Shown here piece after piece: positions 7,429 to 13,577 of a stretch of 13,577 nt of DNA; the stretch's first letter is position 1; every line of letters starts with the position of its first letter. The stretch comes from Hyphomicrobiales bacterium (GTDB lineage Bacteria > Pseudomonadota > Alphaproteobacteria > Rhizobiales > Beijerinckiaceae): NCBI GenBank assembly GCA_015655535.1, contig JAATEW010000342.1, forward strand, positions 1 through 13,577. Reading direction: 5' to 3'. Position numbers and translations under genes: made by a program. A model generated the notes under the pieces. That model ran no database searches. It saw only the letters and a program-made list of their open reading frames with translations, and was not told the DNA's origin.

Positions 7429-8571
7429 ATGGATGAACGATATTTCCAGCCGGTTCTTTTACAAAGCGAGGTCAGTGGCTTAACCATCTTGCGTAAAGGT
7501 GCGGATATAAAAACCATCACCTTGGTCAAGGTTGATCATATCGGCGATTTTTTTCTGGCCTATGACGCCTTCACGGCGATCCGCACGGCCTATCCTGCCG
7601 CCCATATCACGCTCGTCTGCGGACCATGGAACGAGGCTTTGGCGCGAGAGAGCCGCCTTTTCGACGATATCGTCACCATCAATTTCTTCGAGCAGCAATC
7701 GCAACCGACGGCCAATGGTCTCTCCGGTACCGACGCAGGCAAAGTCGGAAGGCTCACATCCGATGTCGCCATCGATCTGCGCGTCGATCCCGACACGCGT
7801 GTGATCCTCGACTCTATCGAGACCGATATCAGGATCGGATATGAAAGCGATTGTAACAGGCTTCCGCTCACCGTCTCGATGACGCGCCCGAACCTCGGCG
7901 CCACTGGCAATCTTGCCATCCACCAAAGCCTGATGATTCTGCAACTCGCGACGGCTTTCATTGAAATTTGCAAGGCGGGCAAAGCCAGGCTGCCATTCAA
8001 GGCGCCCCCCGCCGGCATAGATCTCTCATTCGCACGATCCAAAATTCTGGTCGCCATGAACACCTCTTCCGGCCGCGACATCAAGAACTGGCCGCTGGAG
8101 CGCTTTTGCGAATTGGCACGCTGGCTGGTGAAAGAGATGGATTGCTGCGTCGTCCTTGTCGGCGGAAAGGGCCAGATCGGCGATGCCGAGACGGTCATGG
8201 CCACCTGCGACGACAGCCGCGTGCGATCCTTTGTTGGCGACGTATCGCTTCCCCAAAGCCTCTCGGTCTTGGACTCCGCCGATCTTTTCATCGGCAATGA
8301 CACGGGCCTCACGCATTACGCGGCGCAAAAGCACATCAAGACCGTGGCGATTTTCTCAGGCATCGATCCCATCGAAGTCTGGATGCCGCGCGGCCCTGCG
8401 ACCTCCATCATAAAGGTCCCGGTGCCCTGCTCGCCCTGCCGCATCGGCGCTCTGTCGCAATGCCCCAACGATCACGCCTGCATCCGTCTCATCACTTATA
8501 GCTTTGTGAGACATGCGGTGCGCGACGCTTTGCTCGGCTGCGTCCCGAAGGACAGAACGCCAATCCAATAA
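7429..8571 (+). CDS. Glycosyltransferase family 9 (heptosyltransferase-like) protein
   Basis: A 380-residue two-lobed GT-B enzyme of the ADP-heptose:LPS heptosyltransferase family. The N-terminal lobe begins with LVKVDHIGDFFLAYDAF (Asp40 in the GD position that is catalytic in WaaC-type enzymes). The donor-binding lobe has NTSSGRDIKNWPLERF and LFIGNDTGLTHYAA (Asp291 to His296), the family signature. A cysteine-rich tail, PCSPCRIGALSQCPNDHAC, is seen in many GT9 relatives. The first 28 residues precede the usual start of the fold. The ATG has no obvious ribosome site, so a TTG near residue 24 is an alternative. The enzyme probably adds a heptose or related sugar to a lipopolysaccharide core or surface glycan. 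No heptose biosynthesis genes are in view, so the sugar is unknown. Its stop codon directly abuts the stop of the oppositely oriented DUF4214-like gene. Confidence 0.88.
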   Translation: MDERYFQPVLLQSEVSGLTILRKGADIKTITLVKVDHIGDFFLAYDAFTAIRTAYPAAHITLVCGPWNEALARESRLFDDIVTINFFEQQSQPTANGLSGTDAGKVGRLTSDVAIDLRVDPDTRVILDSIETDIRIGYESDCNRLPLTVSMTRPNLGATGNLAIHQSLMILQLATAFIEICKAGKARLPFKAPPAGIDLSFARSKILVAMNTSSGRDIKNWPLERFCELARWLVKEMDCCVVLVGGKGQIGDAETVMATCDDSRVRSFVGDVSLPQSLSVLDSADLFIGNDTGLTHYAAQKHIKTVAIFSGIDPIEVWMPRGPATSIIKVPVPCSPCRIGALSQCPNDHACIRLITYSFVRHAVRDALLGCVPKDRTPIQ

Positions 8572-9024
8572 TCACGTCCGAGCTTTGGCCTTGCGCGCTT
8601 TATATTCGTCGCCAGCCATGATCTCATCGATGATCTCTTGCAGCGGGCGCCCTTGCACGAGTTGCACGCCAAACGATTTGTGCGCGGCCTCGTCGCAATC
8701 GCGGTCGAGCAATCCGCGATAGATCGTATCGAGATAGATTTTTATCTTTTCGCCATCCATCGGACCATGCGGCCGGCTTTCGATCGCAGATACGCGGGCG
8801 GCGAGATCGCGCAACGCGTCTTCCGTCTTCACGCTTTGCTGCCGCCATTCATTGACGAGCTTCACGGTCTTGTCGATGAAGGATTCGCAACTCTCGACTT
8901 GCGCCTTGATGGCTTGCAAAGAGTCCTCCGCCGTTCCTTTCGCGGGAGCGGCGAAGCGGTCAAAAATCTTTCCCAAAAATGTCTTTGAACTCGTCATATG
9001 CCCGTCCGCGATGACTTTCGTCAT
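8572..9024 (-). CDS. Small helical protein with DUF4214-like C-terminal domain
   Basis: A 150-residue protein from the ATG at 9024, which has a GAGG ribosome site 8 nt upstream. A TTG at 9051 and an ATG at 8997 are alternatives. Residues about 31-82 look like one long helix or coiled coil (AQVESCESFIDKTVKLVNEW onward). Residues about 94-143 (YLDTIYRGLLDRDCDEAAHK, then GRPLQEIIDEIMAGDEY) match the pattern of DUF4214, a domain of bacterial surface, adhesin and phycobilisome-linker-like proteins with the form LYxxLLxRxPD...G..L..I...S.EF. No signal peptide or membrane segment is visible. DUF4214 units often occur next to glycosyltransferases, which fits the abutting GT9 gene, but the function is unknown. 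It lies 46 bp past malate synthase on the same strand and could be transcribed from it. Confidence 0.72.
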   Translation of the reverse strand: MTKVIADGHMTSSKTFLGKIFDRFAAPAKGTAEDSLQAIKAQVESCESFIDKTVKLVNEWRQQSVKTEDALRDLAARVSAIESRPHGPMDGEKIKIYLDTIYRGLLDRDCDEAAHKSFGVQLVQGRPLQEIIDEIMAGDEYKARKAKART

Positions 9025-9070
9025 TTGACCGGCCTCAAGCGCGGCTGTCAATCAAGGCAGCGACACCGGC

Positions 9071-11338
9071 TCAATCGTTCGTGCCGTAAAAGGCCTCGCC
9101 GGTTTCGAGCTTGCCCATGGCGCCTTTGAGAAACTCGAAGCGGTTCGAGATCTCGGGCGGCTGCCCCGCTTTCGCCTCGCGCCGGCGCATGGCGATGATC
9201 GTATCGATATCGCTCTCGGCCGCGCCGCGTTGAATGAACATCAACTCGGCCGCGGCATTGAAGGCCGAGCCGTCGAATTCCGGCGCCATCGGCCTATAGC
9301 CGGGCTCGGCCTTATTTTGCGCGTCCACCCGCTCGGCCATGCGCCGCAAGGCGTCGATCACCTGTTCGCGCGTCACGACACCGTGTCTCAGCCAATTGGC
9401 GACGCAGAGGCTCGAAAGGCGCACAGCGGACCGATCCTCCATACGAATAACTCCCCGCGCATCCGGCACGCGCGAACAGCCGACACCGCGATCGATGCAA
9501 CGCACCAGATAGGCAAGCGTCCTATGGCAATGCGCTTCAAGCTCCCGCATGATTTCGTCGGCGGATAGCGGCGCTTTATTCGCCGGTGTGCCGAGCTGCT
9601 CGACGAAACGGACGCGCATTGTGTCGGCCGTGAGCGCGGTGTGAATGTCCTTTTGCCGCTGCGAGACATCGATGCGATGATAGGCCATCGCATAGAGGCT
9701 CGCCGCGCGCGGCGACGGCATTGAGGCCGTGCTGGCGCCTTGGCGGAGGTCTTCGGCTTGTTCGGCCACGAGCCTTGCCAAATGTTCGGGCTCGGTCCAT
9801 CGGCCTTTGGCGATCTGCGCCATGCCGCCGAGGCCGCAGGCGAGCGCCGTCTCGACATCGCCCGCCTCATAGGCCTTCATCCAAGGCGCCGCGAGAAGCG
9901 CCGCCGCGCCGCCGATGGGGCCTGCTTCCATGAATGTATCAACCTCATCTCGGGCGCGCTCGAAAGGCGACGTGCCGATCCAGGCGATCCGGTCGGCCAC
10001 CGGATGAATGGAAGCCGCGAGATTGAGACTCGTGCGGCTCTCTTCATCGGTGAGACCAAGTTTTACCGTGTTCTTCGGAAGATCGAGCATGTCTTCGACG
10101 AGCGTGAAAATCTCGTCGAGACAAGCGGCCTCAGCCGGCCCGTGCAATTTCGGCACGATAATATAGATCGATCCGGCCTCGCTGTTGCGCGGCGGCTTGC
10201 TGCGGCGCGTGTCATGCAGACCGGCCAGCGCCGCGACGGCGATGTCGAGAAGCATTTCCGGAATGGGCGCGCCGTCCGCATCGCGGATGATATCGGTCAG
10301 CCGCTGCGGTCCCGTTACGCGCACCATCGCAAGGCTGCGTCCGGCAAAGAGCAGCGACGGACCGCCATTCGGCGCCTGATAGCGGTAATCGGCGGAAAAC
10401 AGCCGGTCCGTGACCCGGCCGTTCTTCTTGAATTGGACGCGCAAACTGCCTTTGACCGTGGCAAGCCAATTTCGATAGAGATTGATCTTATCCGGCACAT
10501 CGACGGCGACGACCGTATCTTCGAAATCGCAAATCGTGGTGAGGGCCGATTCCAAAATAATATCGGCAAGGCCGGCGCGATCCTCGCGCCCGACCGGATG
10601 TCTGCGATCGATCTTAAGTTCGATATGGAGACCCTTGTCGCGCAGCAGGATCGAAGACAGGCCTTCGCCTCTGCCCTGGTAGGCGGCGAATTGCTCTGGA
10701 TCTTTCAGACCGGTTCGCTCGCCTCCGTCGATAGCCGCCATAAGGGCGCCATTCACGACGACATAGGCGGTCACCGTGCGATGGCTGCCGCTGGCGAGCG
10801 GCACGACCTCGTCGAGAAAATCACGGCCGCGTTCGATCACAAGCGCGCCGCGGACTTTGTTATAGCTTTGCCCGCGCTCCGCGCCGCCATCCTCGGGGAT
10901 GACATCGGACGTATAAAGCGCGTCGTAAAGGCTCGACCAGCGCGCGCTTATGGCCCGCGTCAGATAACGCGGATTGGAGCATGGCACGGTGAACTGCGGC
11001 GCGGCTATACGCGCGACGGCTTCATCCACATTCGCGGTCCGGATGGAAAATGGGGCCGGCGCTTCGACGAGATAGCCGATCGCGCGCAAATGCGCTTCAT
11101 AGGCCGTGGCGTCGAAGGGCTCGCTCCCGTGGGCGCGATGATAAGCGTCGATCTCGGCTTGCAGGCGGGCGCGTTCCTGCAGAAGTGCGCGCAGGCGCGG
11201 CCCATAGTCCGCGACGATCCGTGCCAAACCCGTCCAGAATTGATGCGCGCCGACGCCGGTTCCAGCCAGAACCTCGAAGCTCATGAAGTCGTAGAGATCG
11301 CCCGCGATGCTCAATCCATCGATTTCTTTGTTCGGCAT
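9071..11338 (-). CDS. glcB: Malate synthase G
   Basis: A 755-residue protein, slightly longer than the roughly 720-residue family norm because of a C-terminal tail (about 40 residues after the last conserved helix). It condenses glyoxylate with acetyl-CoA to malate in the cytoplasm, the second step of the glyoxylate bypass and of glycolate use. Matches to E. coli GlcB run end to end: NPRYLTRAISARWSSLYDALY, LHIELKIDR, CDFEDTVVAVDVPDKINLYR, GSIYIIVPKLHGP, GLTDEESRTSLNL, EAGPI, and GVGCSRVPDARGVIRMEDRS, which carries the catalytic aspartate (Asp631 in E. coli) in MEDR. I chose the ATG at 11338. An ATG 21 nt upstream (11359) lies inside a palindromic repeat and adds only MLEDEKI, while GAGGACGAGAAG precedes the chosen start. 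No isocitrate lyase or glycolate oxidase gene is in the window. Confidence 0.96.
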   Translation of the reverse strand: MPNKEIDGLSIAGDLYDFMSFEVLAGTGVGAHQFWTGLARIVADYGPRLRALLQERARLQAEIDAYHRAHGSEPFDATAYEAHLRAIGYLVEAPAPFSIRTANVDEAVARIAAPQFTVPCSNPRYLTRAISARWSSLYDALYTSDVIPEDGGAERGQSYNKVRGALVIERGRDFLDEVVPLASGSHRTVTAYVVVNGALMAAIDGGERTGLKDPEQFAAYQGRGEGLSSILLRDKGLHIELKIDRRHPVGREDRAGLADIILESALTTICDFEDTVVAVDVPDKINLYRNWLATVKGSLRVQFKKNGRVTDRLFSADYRYQAPNGGPSLLFAGRSLAMVRVTGPQRLTDIIRDADGAPIPEMLLDIAVAALAGLHDTRRSKPPRNSEAGSIYIIVPKLHGPAEAACLDEIFTLVEDMLDLPKNTVKLGLTDEESRTSLNLAASIHPVADRIAWIGTSPFERARDEVDTFMEAGPIGGAAALLAAPWMKAYEAGDVETALACGLGGMAQIAKGRWTEPEHLARLVAEQAEDLRQGASTASMPSPRAASLYAMAYHRIDVSQRQKDIHTALTADTMRVRFVEQLGTPANKAPLSADEIMRELEAHCHRTLAYLVRCIDRGVGCSRVPDARGVIRMEDRSAVRLSSLCVANWLRHGVVTREQVIDALRRMAERVDAQNKAEPGYRPMAPEFDGSAFNAAAELMFIQRGAAESDIDTIIAMRRREAKAGQPPEISNRFEFLKGAMGKLETGEAFYGTND

Positions 11339-11353
11339 GATCTTCTCGTCCTC

Positions 11354-11400
11354 GAGCATGATCCCGAAAAGTTGCAGACTTTTCGAAGAAGATCATGCTC
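11354..11400. repeat. Rhizobial-type intergenic palindrome, copy 1
   Basis: Outer arms GAGCATGATC (11354-11363) and GATCATGCTC (11391-11400) are perfect complements. Inner arms CGAAAAGT (11365-11372) and ACTTTTCG (11378-11385) flank a 5-nt loop. It lies immediately upstream of the malate synthase start and overlaps the leader. I recognise it as a dispersed palindrome type common in Hyphomicrobiales genomes. Confidence 0.8.
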
Positions 11401-11413
11401 CAGATTTTTAATG

Positions 11414-11460
11414 TAGAGCCGATTCACCCGTTGCGCGGATCGCAATCGGGATCGGCTCTA
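11414..11460. repeat. Inverted repeat with TAGAGCCGAT arms
   Basis: TAGAGCCGAT (11414-11423) pairs with ATCGGCTCTA (11451-11460), CCCG (11427-11430) with CGGG (11447-11450), and TTGCG (11431-11435) with CGCAA (11441-11445) around a 5-nt loop. This gives about 19 bp with small bulges. It sits 14 bp beyond copy 1 and is a different sequence family. Confidence 0.7.
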
Positions 11461-11657
11461 GTGCAACAGGTCCGTCCGACCCGAAGCAAAGAGCGCGAGC
11501 AAGATCGCTTTACAGGAAACCGGAACGGCGGGTGTTGGCTTTCGGGCCATGATCTAACAGTGCCGGTGCGCAGCCGCAAGCATCGTGAAAATAGCTCATT
11601 TTTTCGGGCGTAGGAATGTTAATCCTAGGTCGGAATCAATCATCGCGATCAGAGGAT

Positions 11658-11739
11658 CGTCATTGCGAGCGAAGTAATCCAAGAGACCGTTCAATCGGCT
11701 GGCATGGATTGCTTCGTCGCTCTGCTCCTCGCAATGACG
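11658..11739. repeat. Dispersed inverted repeat of the CGTCATTGCGAG type
   Basis: CGTCATTGCGAG (11658-11669) pairs with CTCGCAATGACG (11728-11739). The inner segment CGAAGTAATCC (11670-11680) pairs nearly perfectly with GGATTGCTTCG (11706-11716). I recognise the ends and the GGATTGCTTCGTCGCT core as a widespread alphaproteobacterial intergenic repeat. No coding capacity. Confidence 0.75.
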
Positions 11740-11741
11740 GC

Positions 11742-11760
11742 AAGTTTTCGGGATCATGAG
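11742..11760. repeat. Half-copy of the GATCATG palindrome
   Basis: AAGTTTTCGGGATCATGAG resembles one arm of the palindrome at 11354-11400 (ACTTTTCG then GATCATGCTC). It sits between the CGTCATTGCGAG repeat and the second full copy, giving a nested or decayed repeat cluster. Confidence 0.5.
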
Positions 11761-11771
11761 CTTTCTATCCG

Positions 11772-11820
11772 ACGCGCGATCTTATCCGAAAAGTCGAGCC
11801 AACTTTTCGGGATCACGCGT
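11772..11820. repeat. Rhizobial-type intergenic palindrome, copy 2
   Basis: Outer arms ACGCGCGATC (11772-11781) and GATCACGCGT (11811-11820) pair with one mismatch. Inner arms CCGAAAAGT (11786-11794) and ACTTTTCGG (11802-11810) pair perfectly. It directly follows the DUF2252 gene on the - strand, sharing one base with its TAA, so it could serve as that transcript's 3' hairpin. No U-tract follows. Confidence 0.7.
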
Positions 11821-13184
11821 TACTCCGCCGCCTGCTTGACCGGCTTGGTGCCGCCCTCGGTTTTGGCTTCGACCAGCCGCAAATGATCGGCCACCGTGCG
11901 ATCCGCATAGGCCATGGCGAAAGCGGCCAGTGCCGCGTCGAGCGCTTCGCTTTTGCCCGCATAACCGGCGATCATCGCCGGATCGCCGGTGCGCGCATGG
12001 GCGCGCGCCAAAGTGCGGCCGCAGATCCGCACATAATCGGCGAGCGCGTCGCCTTCGACAAGCTCGCTGACGGAGCCCAAACGGCGGTTCTTGAGCCGGC
12101 GGATATAGAATTGCCGATGGGTTTTTGGATCTTCCGTCCAGCCGAGGAAAAGATCGCTCGCCGCCTGCATCATTCTCTGACCAACGACGACGCGTTCGCC
12201 CTGATGACCGGGCCAGGCGAGATCCGGCGACAGCCGCTCAAGCGCCGAATGAAGCGCTTCCTTGACCTGCAAAAACATAGGCTCGCCGTCGCCGCTCACG
12301 AAAAGACCGATGGCGCAAAAGGTCCCGACGCTGCCGACGCCAACCACTTTGAAGGCGAGATCCTTCAGCTCGTAACGATCGTAGAGCACGGCGCGTTCGG
12401 GCGCGAGCCTCTGCCGGTAGACGTCGAAGACGGCTTTGGTATCCAATTCGTCTTGCGCGTCTACGTCCGGATCGAGGTGATAGATCAGCGGCGGCTTGTC
12501 CTTGATCCTCCCGTCCTTGGCGAGATGCGGAAAATTGTCGTCCTCGTCCTCGGTACCGCGCACCCTGGCCACGATGTTCGAGAGATGCTTGCGCAACAGG
12601 CGGTCCTTGATATGTTCGATCTCGTCTTCAAGCGCGATCTGGCTGTGCCAGATTTCGAGCGGCGACAGGGCCGCGAGCTTGAACATATGCCGCCGATAGG
12701 ACTCGACCGCCGCGGCTGCGAGCGCTTGCGCGGTCTTCTTCGAGGCACGCGATGCCAATGCCGCGACGGCGGCGCTGGCCGCGAGCCGCTTCAGATCGAC
12801 GGTGAAATCGACGCCGGGCAAGGTCTCGTCAAAATCGTTGATGTCGAAGAGGATGTTTTCTTCGGGCGTGACGAAGGCGCCGAAATTCATGACATGGCAG
12901 TCGCCGCAAGCCTGGACGGGTATGCCCACCTTCGGCTCCTGCGCGAGATCGAAAGCCATGACGGCCGCCGCGCCGCGCAGAAAGGCGAAGGGGTTTTCCA
13001 TCATGCGGGCATAGCGTACGGGCAAAAGTTTAGCCACGCGGAAAGGATCGCTTTCGGCCAGGATCGCAATCGGATCGCGTTCGGCATTGCTTTGAAGGTC
13101 GGCGAGCGATTCGCGCGGCGTTTCATGGCGCAAGGCCTTGCCCTTCTTGAAGCGTTCAGCGCGCGACAGCAATTCCTCGGTCAT
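11820..13184 (-). CDS. DUF2252 family protein
   Basis: A 454-residue soluble protein of unknown function. Family landmarks are MMENPFAFLRGAAAVMAFDL (61-80), CGDCHVMNFGAF (93-104), FDINDFDET (113-121) and DLKRLAASAA (130-139). The HxxN pattern in GDCHVMN followed by the DINDFD acidic cluster resembles the catalytic and metal-binding loops of aminoglycoside-phosphotransferase and protein-kinase-like folds, so a small-molecule or protein kinase activity is conceivable. This is inference. The ATG at 13184 is chosen because AGGAGG (13190-13195) lies exactly 5 nt before it; a GTG two codons upstream overlaps that ribosome site and is rejected. Its 3' end runs into a palindromic repeat. No neighbour suggests a pathway. 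Confidence 0.9.
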   Translation of the reverse strand: MTEELLSRAERFKKGKALRHETPRESLADLQSNAERDPIAILAESDPFRVAKLLPVRYARMMENPFAFLRGAAAVMAFDLAQEPKVGIPVQACGDCHVMNFGAFVTPEENILFDINDFDETLPGVDFTVDLKRLAASAAVAALASRASKKTAQALAAAAVESYRRHMFKLAALSPLEIWHSQIALEDEIEHIKDRLLRKHLSNIVARVRGTEDEDDNFPHLAKDGRIKDKPPLIYHLDPDVDAQDELDTKAVFDVYRQRLAPERAVLYDRYELKDLAFKVVGVGSVGTFCAIGLFVSGDGEPMFLQVKEALHSALERLSPDLAWPGHQGERVVVGQRMMQAASDLFLGWTEDPKTHRQFYIRRLKNRRLGSVSELVEGDALADYVRICGRTLARAHARTGDPAMIAGYAGKSEALDAALAAFAMAYADRTVADHLRLVEAKTEGGTKPVKQAAE

Positions 13185-13281
13185 GAACACCTCCTATACG
13201 TTGGACATCAAAGCATATCATCAAATTCGGAAATTCGGACAGCCGCAAGGCGTGAATCAGGTGGTATCGGGCCTCAACAGC

Positions 13282-13327
13282 TAGAGCAGCGCCTTGTTTC
13301 GGAATCGTCCTCCGGCACGATGCTTTA
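13282..13327. repeat. Degraded inverted repeat with TAGAGCA ends
   Basis: TAGAGCA (13282-13288) and TGCTTTA (13321-13327) pair with one mismatch. Between them, CGGA and TCCG can pair. The TAGAGC end resembles the repeat at 11414-11460, so it may be a decayed relative. Confidence 0.35.
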
Positions 13328-13454
13328 CGGGCAATAGCGATGTTTCGAACGGGCGGCTGTATCACATGGAATTATTTTAGAAGCCCCGAGTTCTTTTCCC
13401 AGATCCGCATCCTCGGCTGCGATGAAATCCCGCGCGGGCAAATGAATGAAAAGC

Positions 13455-13495
13455 TTGGTTTCAGCAGCAATAACGTTATATTTCAAGTGTATAGC
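13455..13495 (+). promoter_or_regulatory. Predicted promoter overlapped by a ModE-like (Mo-box) operator
   Basis: TTGGTT (13455-13460) and TATATT (13477-13482) are 16 nt apart, a plausible -35/-10 pair with a start near 13489. Overlapping the -10 is CGTTATAT-N6-TGTATAGC (13474-13495), an inverted repeat with TATA-type half-sites like the ModE operator of E. coli modA (CGTTATAT followed by a spaced ACATAACG). Binding of a molybdate-loaded ModE-type regulator here would block the promoter. The downstream gene looks like a molybdate-binding Mop protein, which makes the assignment more credible. Confidence 0.5.
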
Positions 13496-13533
13496 ATTTA
13501 ACTGTGTCAGCGATTTAGAATCAGGAGAAAAAC

Positions 13534-13577
13534 ATGAAAATTTCCGGGCGCAACTTTATTGCGGGCAAAATCACCGA
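13534..13577 (+). CDS. Molybdenum-pterin-binding (Mop/TOBE) protein, 5' end only
   Basis: Only the first 14 codons are in the window, reading MKISGRNFIAGKIT. This closely fits the start of Mop/TOBE domain proteins (MKISARNxLKGKV), small oligomeric molybdate-binding proteins or the C-terminal parts of ModE and ModC. The ATG has an AGGAG ribosome site (13523-13527) 6 nt upstream, which strongly supports a true start. A gene beginning directly with this motif is more likely a stand-alone Mop storage protein than ModE or ModC. Identification rests on a short stretch plus the ModE-like box upstream. The gene continues beyond the window. Confidence 0.62.
   Translation, partial: MKISGRNFIAGKIT

Larger units (their letters stand above)
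11401..11819. other. Non-coding region between malate synthase and the DUF2252 gene
   Basis: Together with copy 1 of the palindrome, this stretch holds no coding frame I can support and is dominated by inverted repeats (11414-11460, 11658-11739, 11742-11760 and 11772-11820, listed separately). The part from 11461 to 11640 has no repeat I can define. It must contain the malate synthase promoter, since the upstream gene on the same strand ends at 11820, but I cannot place it confidently. Confidence 0.6.
13191..13533. other. Divergent intergenic region before the right-edge gene
   Basis: The gap separates the leftward DUF2252 gene from the rightward gene at the window end. It holds the DUF2252 ribosome site (13190-13195), a degraded inverted repeat (13282-13327), the 10-nt palindrome CCCGCGCGGG (13429-13438) and, nearest the right-edge gene, a promoter with a ModE-like box. 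I see no convincing gene in it. Confidence 0.55.

Noticed and set aside
11338..11359. Upstream ATG of malate synthase at 11359
   Set aside because: It lies within the palindromic repeat arm and adds seven residues absent from the conserved N-terminus; the ATG at 11338 fits better.
9740..11416. 558-codon + strand open frame opposite malate synthase
   Set aside because: It mirrors the codon structure of a certain gene on the other strand, encodes a low-complexity Arg/Gly/Ala-rich product and has no domain; long antisense frames are common opposite GC-rich genes.
11401..11819. CRISPR array or attachment site among the repeats
   Set aside because: The repeats are inverted and belong to different families, with no regular direct repeat/spacer spacing and no integrase or cas gene nearby.
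11883..13337. 484-codon + strand open frame opposite the DUF2252 gene
   Set aside because: Same mirror effect; the - strand gene has family motifs and a perfect ribosome site, this frame has neither.
13325..13486. 53-codon - strand frame starting at TTG before the right-edge gene
   Set aside because: Amino acid composition is not implausible, but it lacks a ribosome site and would start inside the promoter and ModE-like box of the divergent gene; no family match recognised.

Overview
The window looks like a chromosomal stretch of an alphaproteobacterium, most likely a member of the Hyphomicrobiales (Rhizobiales). Three things suggest this: GC-rich third codon positions; intergenic palindromes of types I associate with this order (GAGCATGATC...CGAAAAGT...ACTTTTCG...GATCATGCTC, and CGTCATTGCGAG...CTCGCAATGACG); and close family matches to malate synthase G, a membrane desaturase and a DUF2252 protein. 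A Beijerinckiaceae-like or Bradyrhizobium-like source would fit, but the sequence alone does not settle the genus. I see no rRNA, tRNA, CRISPR array, transposase or phage gene.

Left part (1-5.6 kb): after about 480 bp without a convincing gene comes a two-gene transcription unit on the + strand. It encodes a TPR-repeat O-GlcNAc-transferase-type glycosyltransferase (GT41) and, through a TGATG stop/start overlap, an FkbM-type methyltransferase. Converging on it from the - strand is an unusual two-domain protein: a GH130-like beta-propeller fused to a second FkbM-type methyltransferase. Together with the GT9 (heptosyltransferase-like) enzyme at 7.4-8.6 kb, this makes a glycan-modification neighbourhood whose target (protein, cell-surface polymer or secreted glycan) the sequence does not show.

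Middle part (5.6-9.0 kb): a three-histidine-box fatty acid desaturase and a CspA-type cold-shock protein lie on the - strand. Between them are a candidate 48-residue ORF directly downstream of cspA and a good intrinsic terminator. The cold-shock gene starts with TTG and appears to have a long leader. The GT9 gene runs the other way and abuts, with no gap between stop codons, a small helical protein with a DUF4214-like C-terminus.

Right part (9.0-13.6 kb): malate synthase G (glyoxylate pathway) and a DUF2252 protein, both on the - strand, are separated by about 480 bp that is mostly palindromic repeats. At the right edge a + strand gene begins whose first 14 residues match the start of Mop/TOBE molybdate-binding proteins. 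A predicted promoter in front of it overlaps a ModE-like box, suggesting a molybdate-responsive gene just outside the window.
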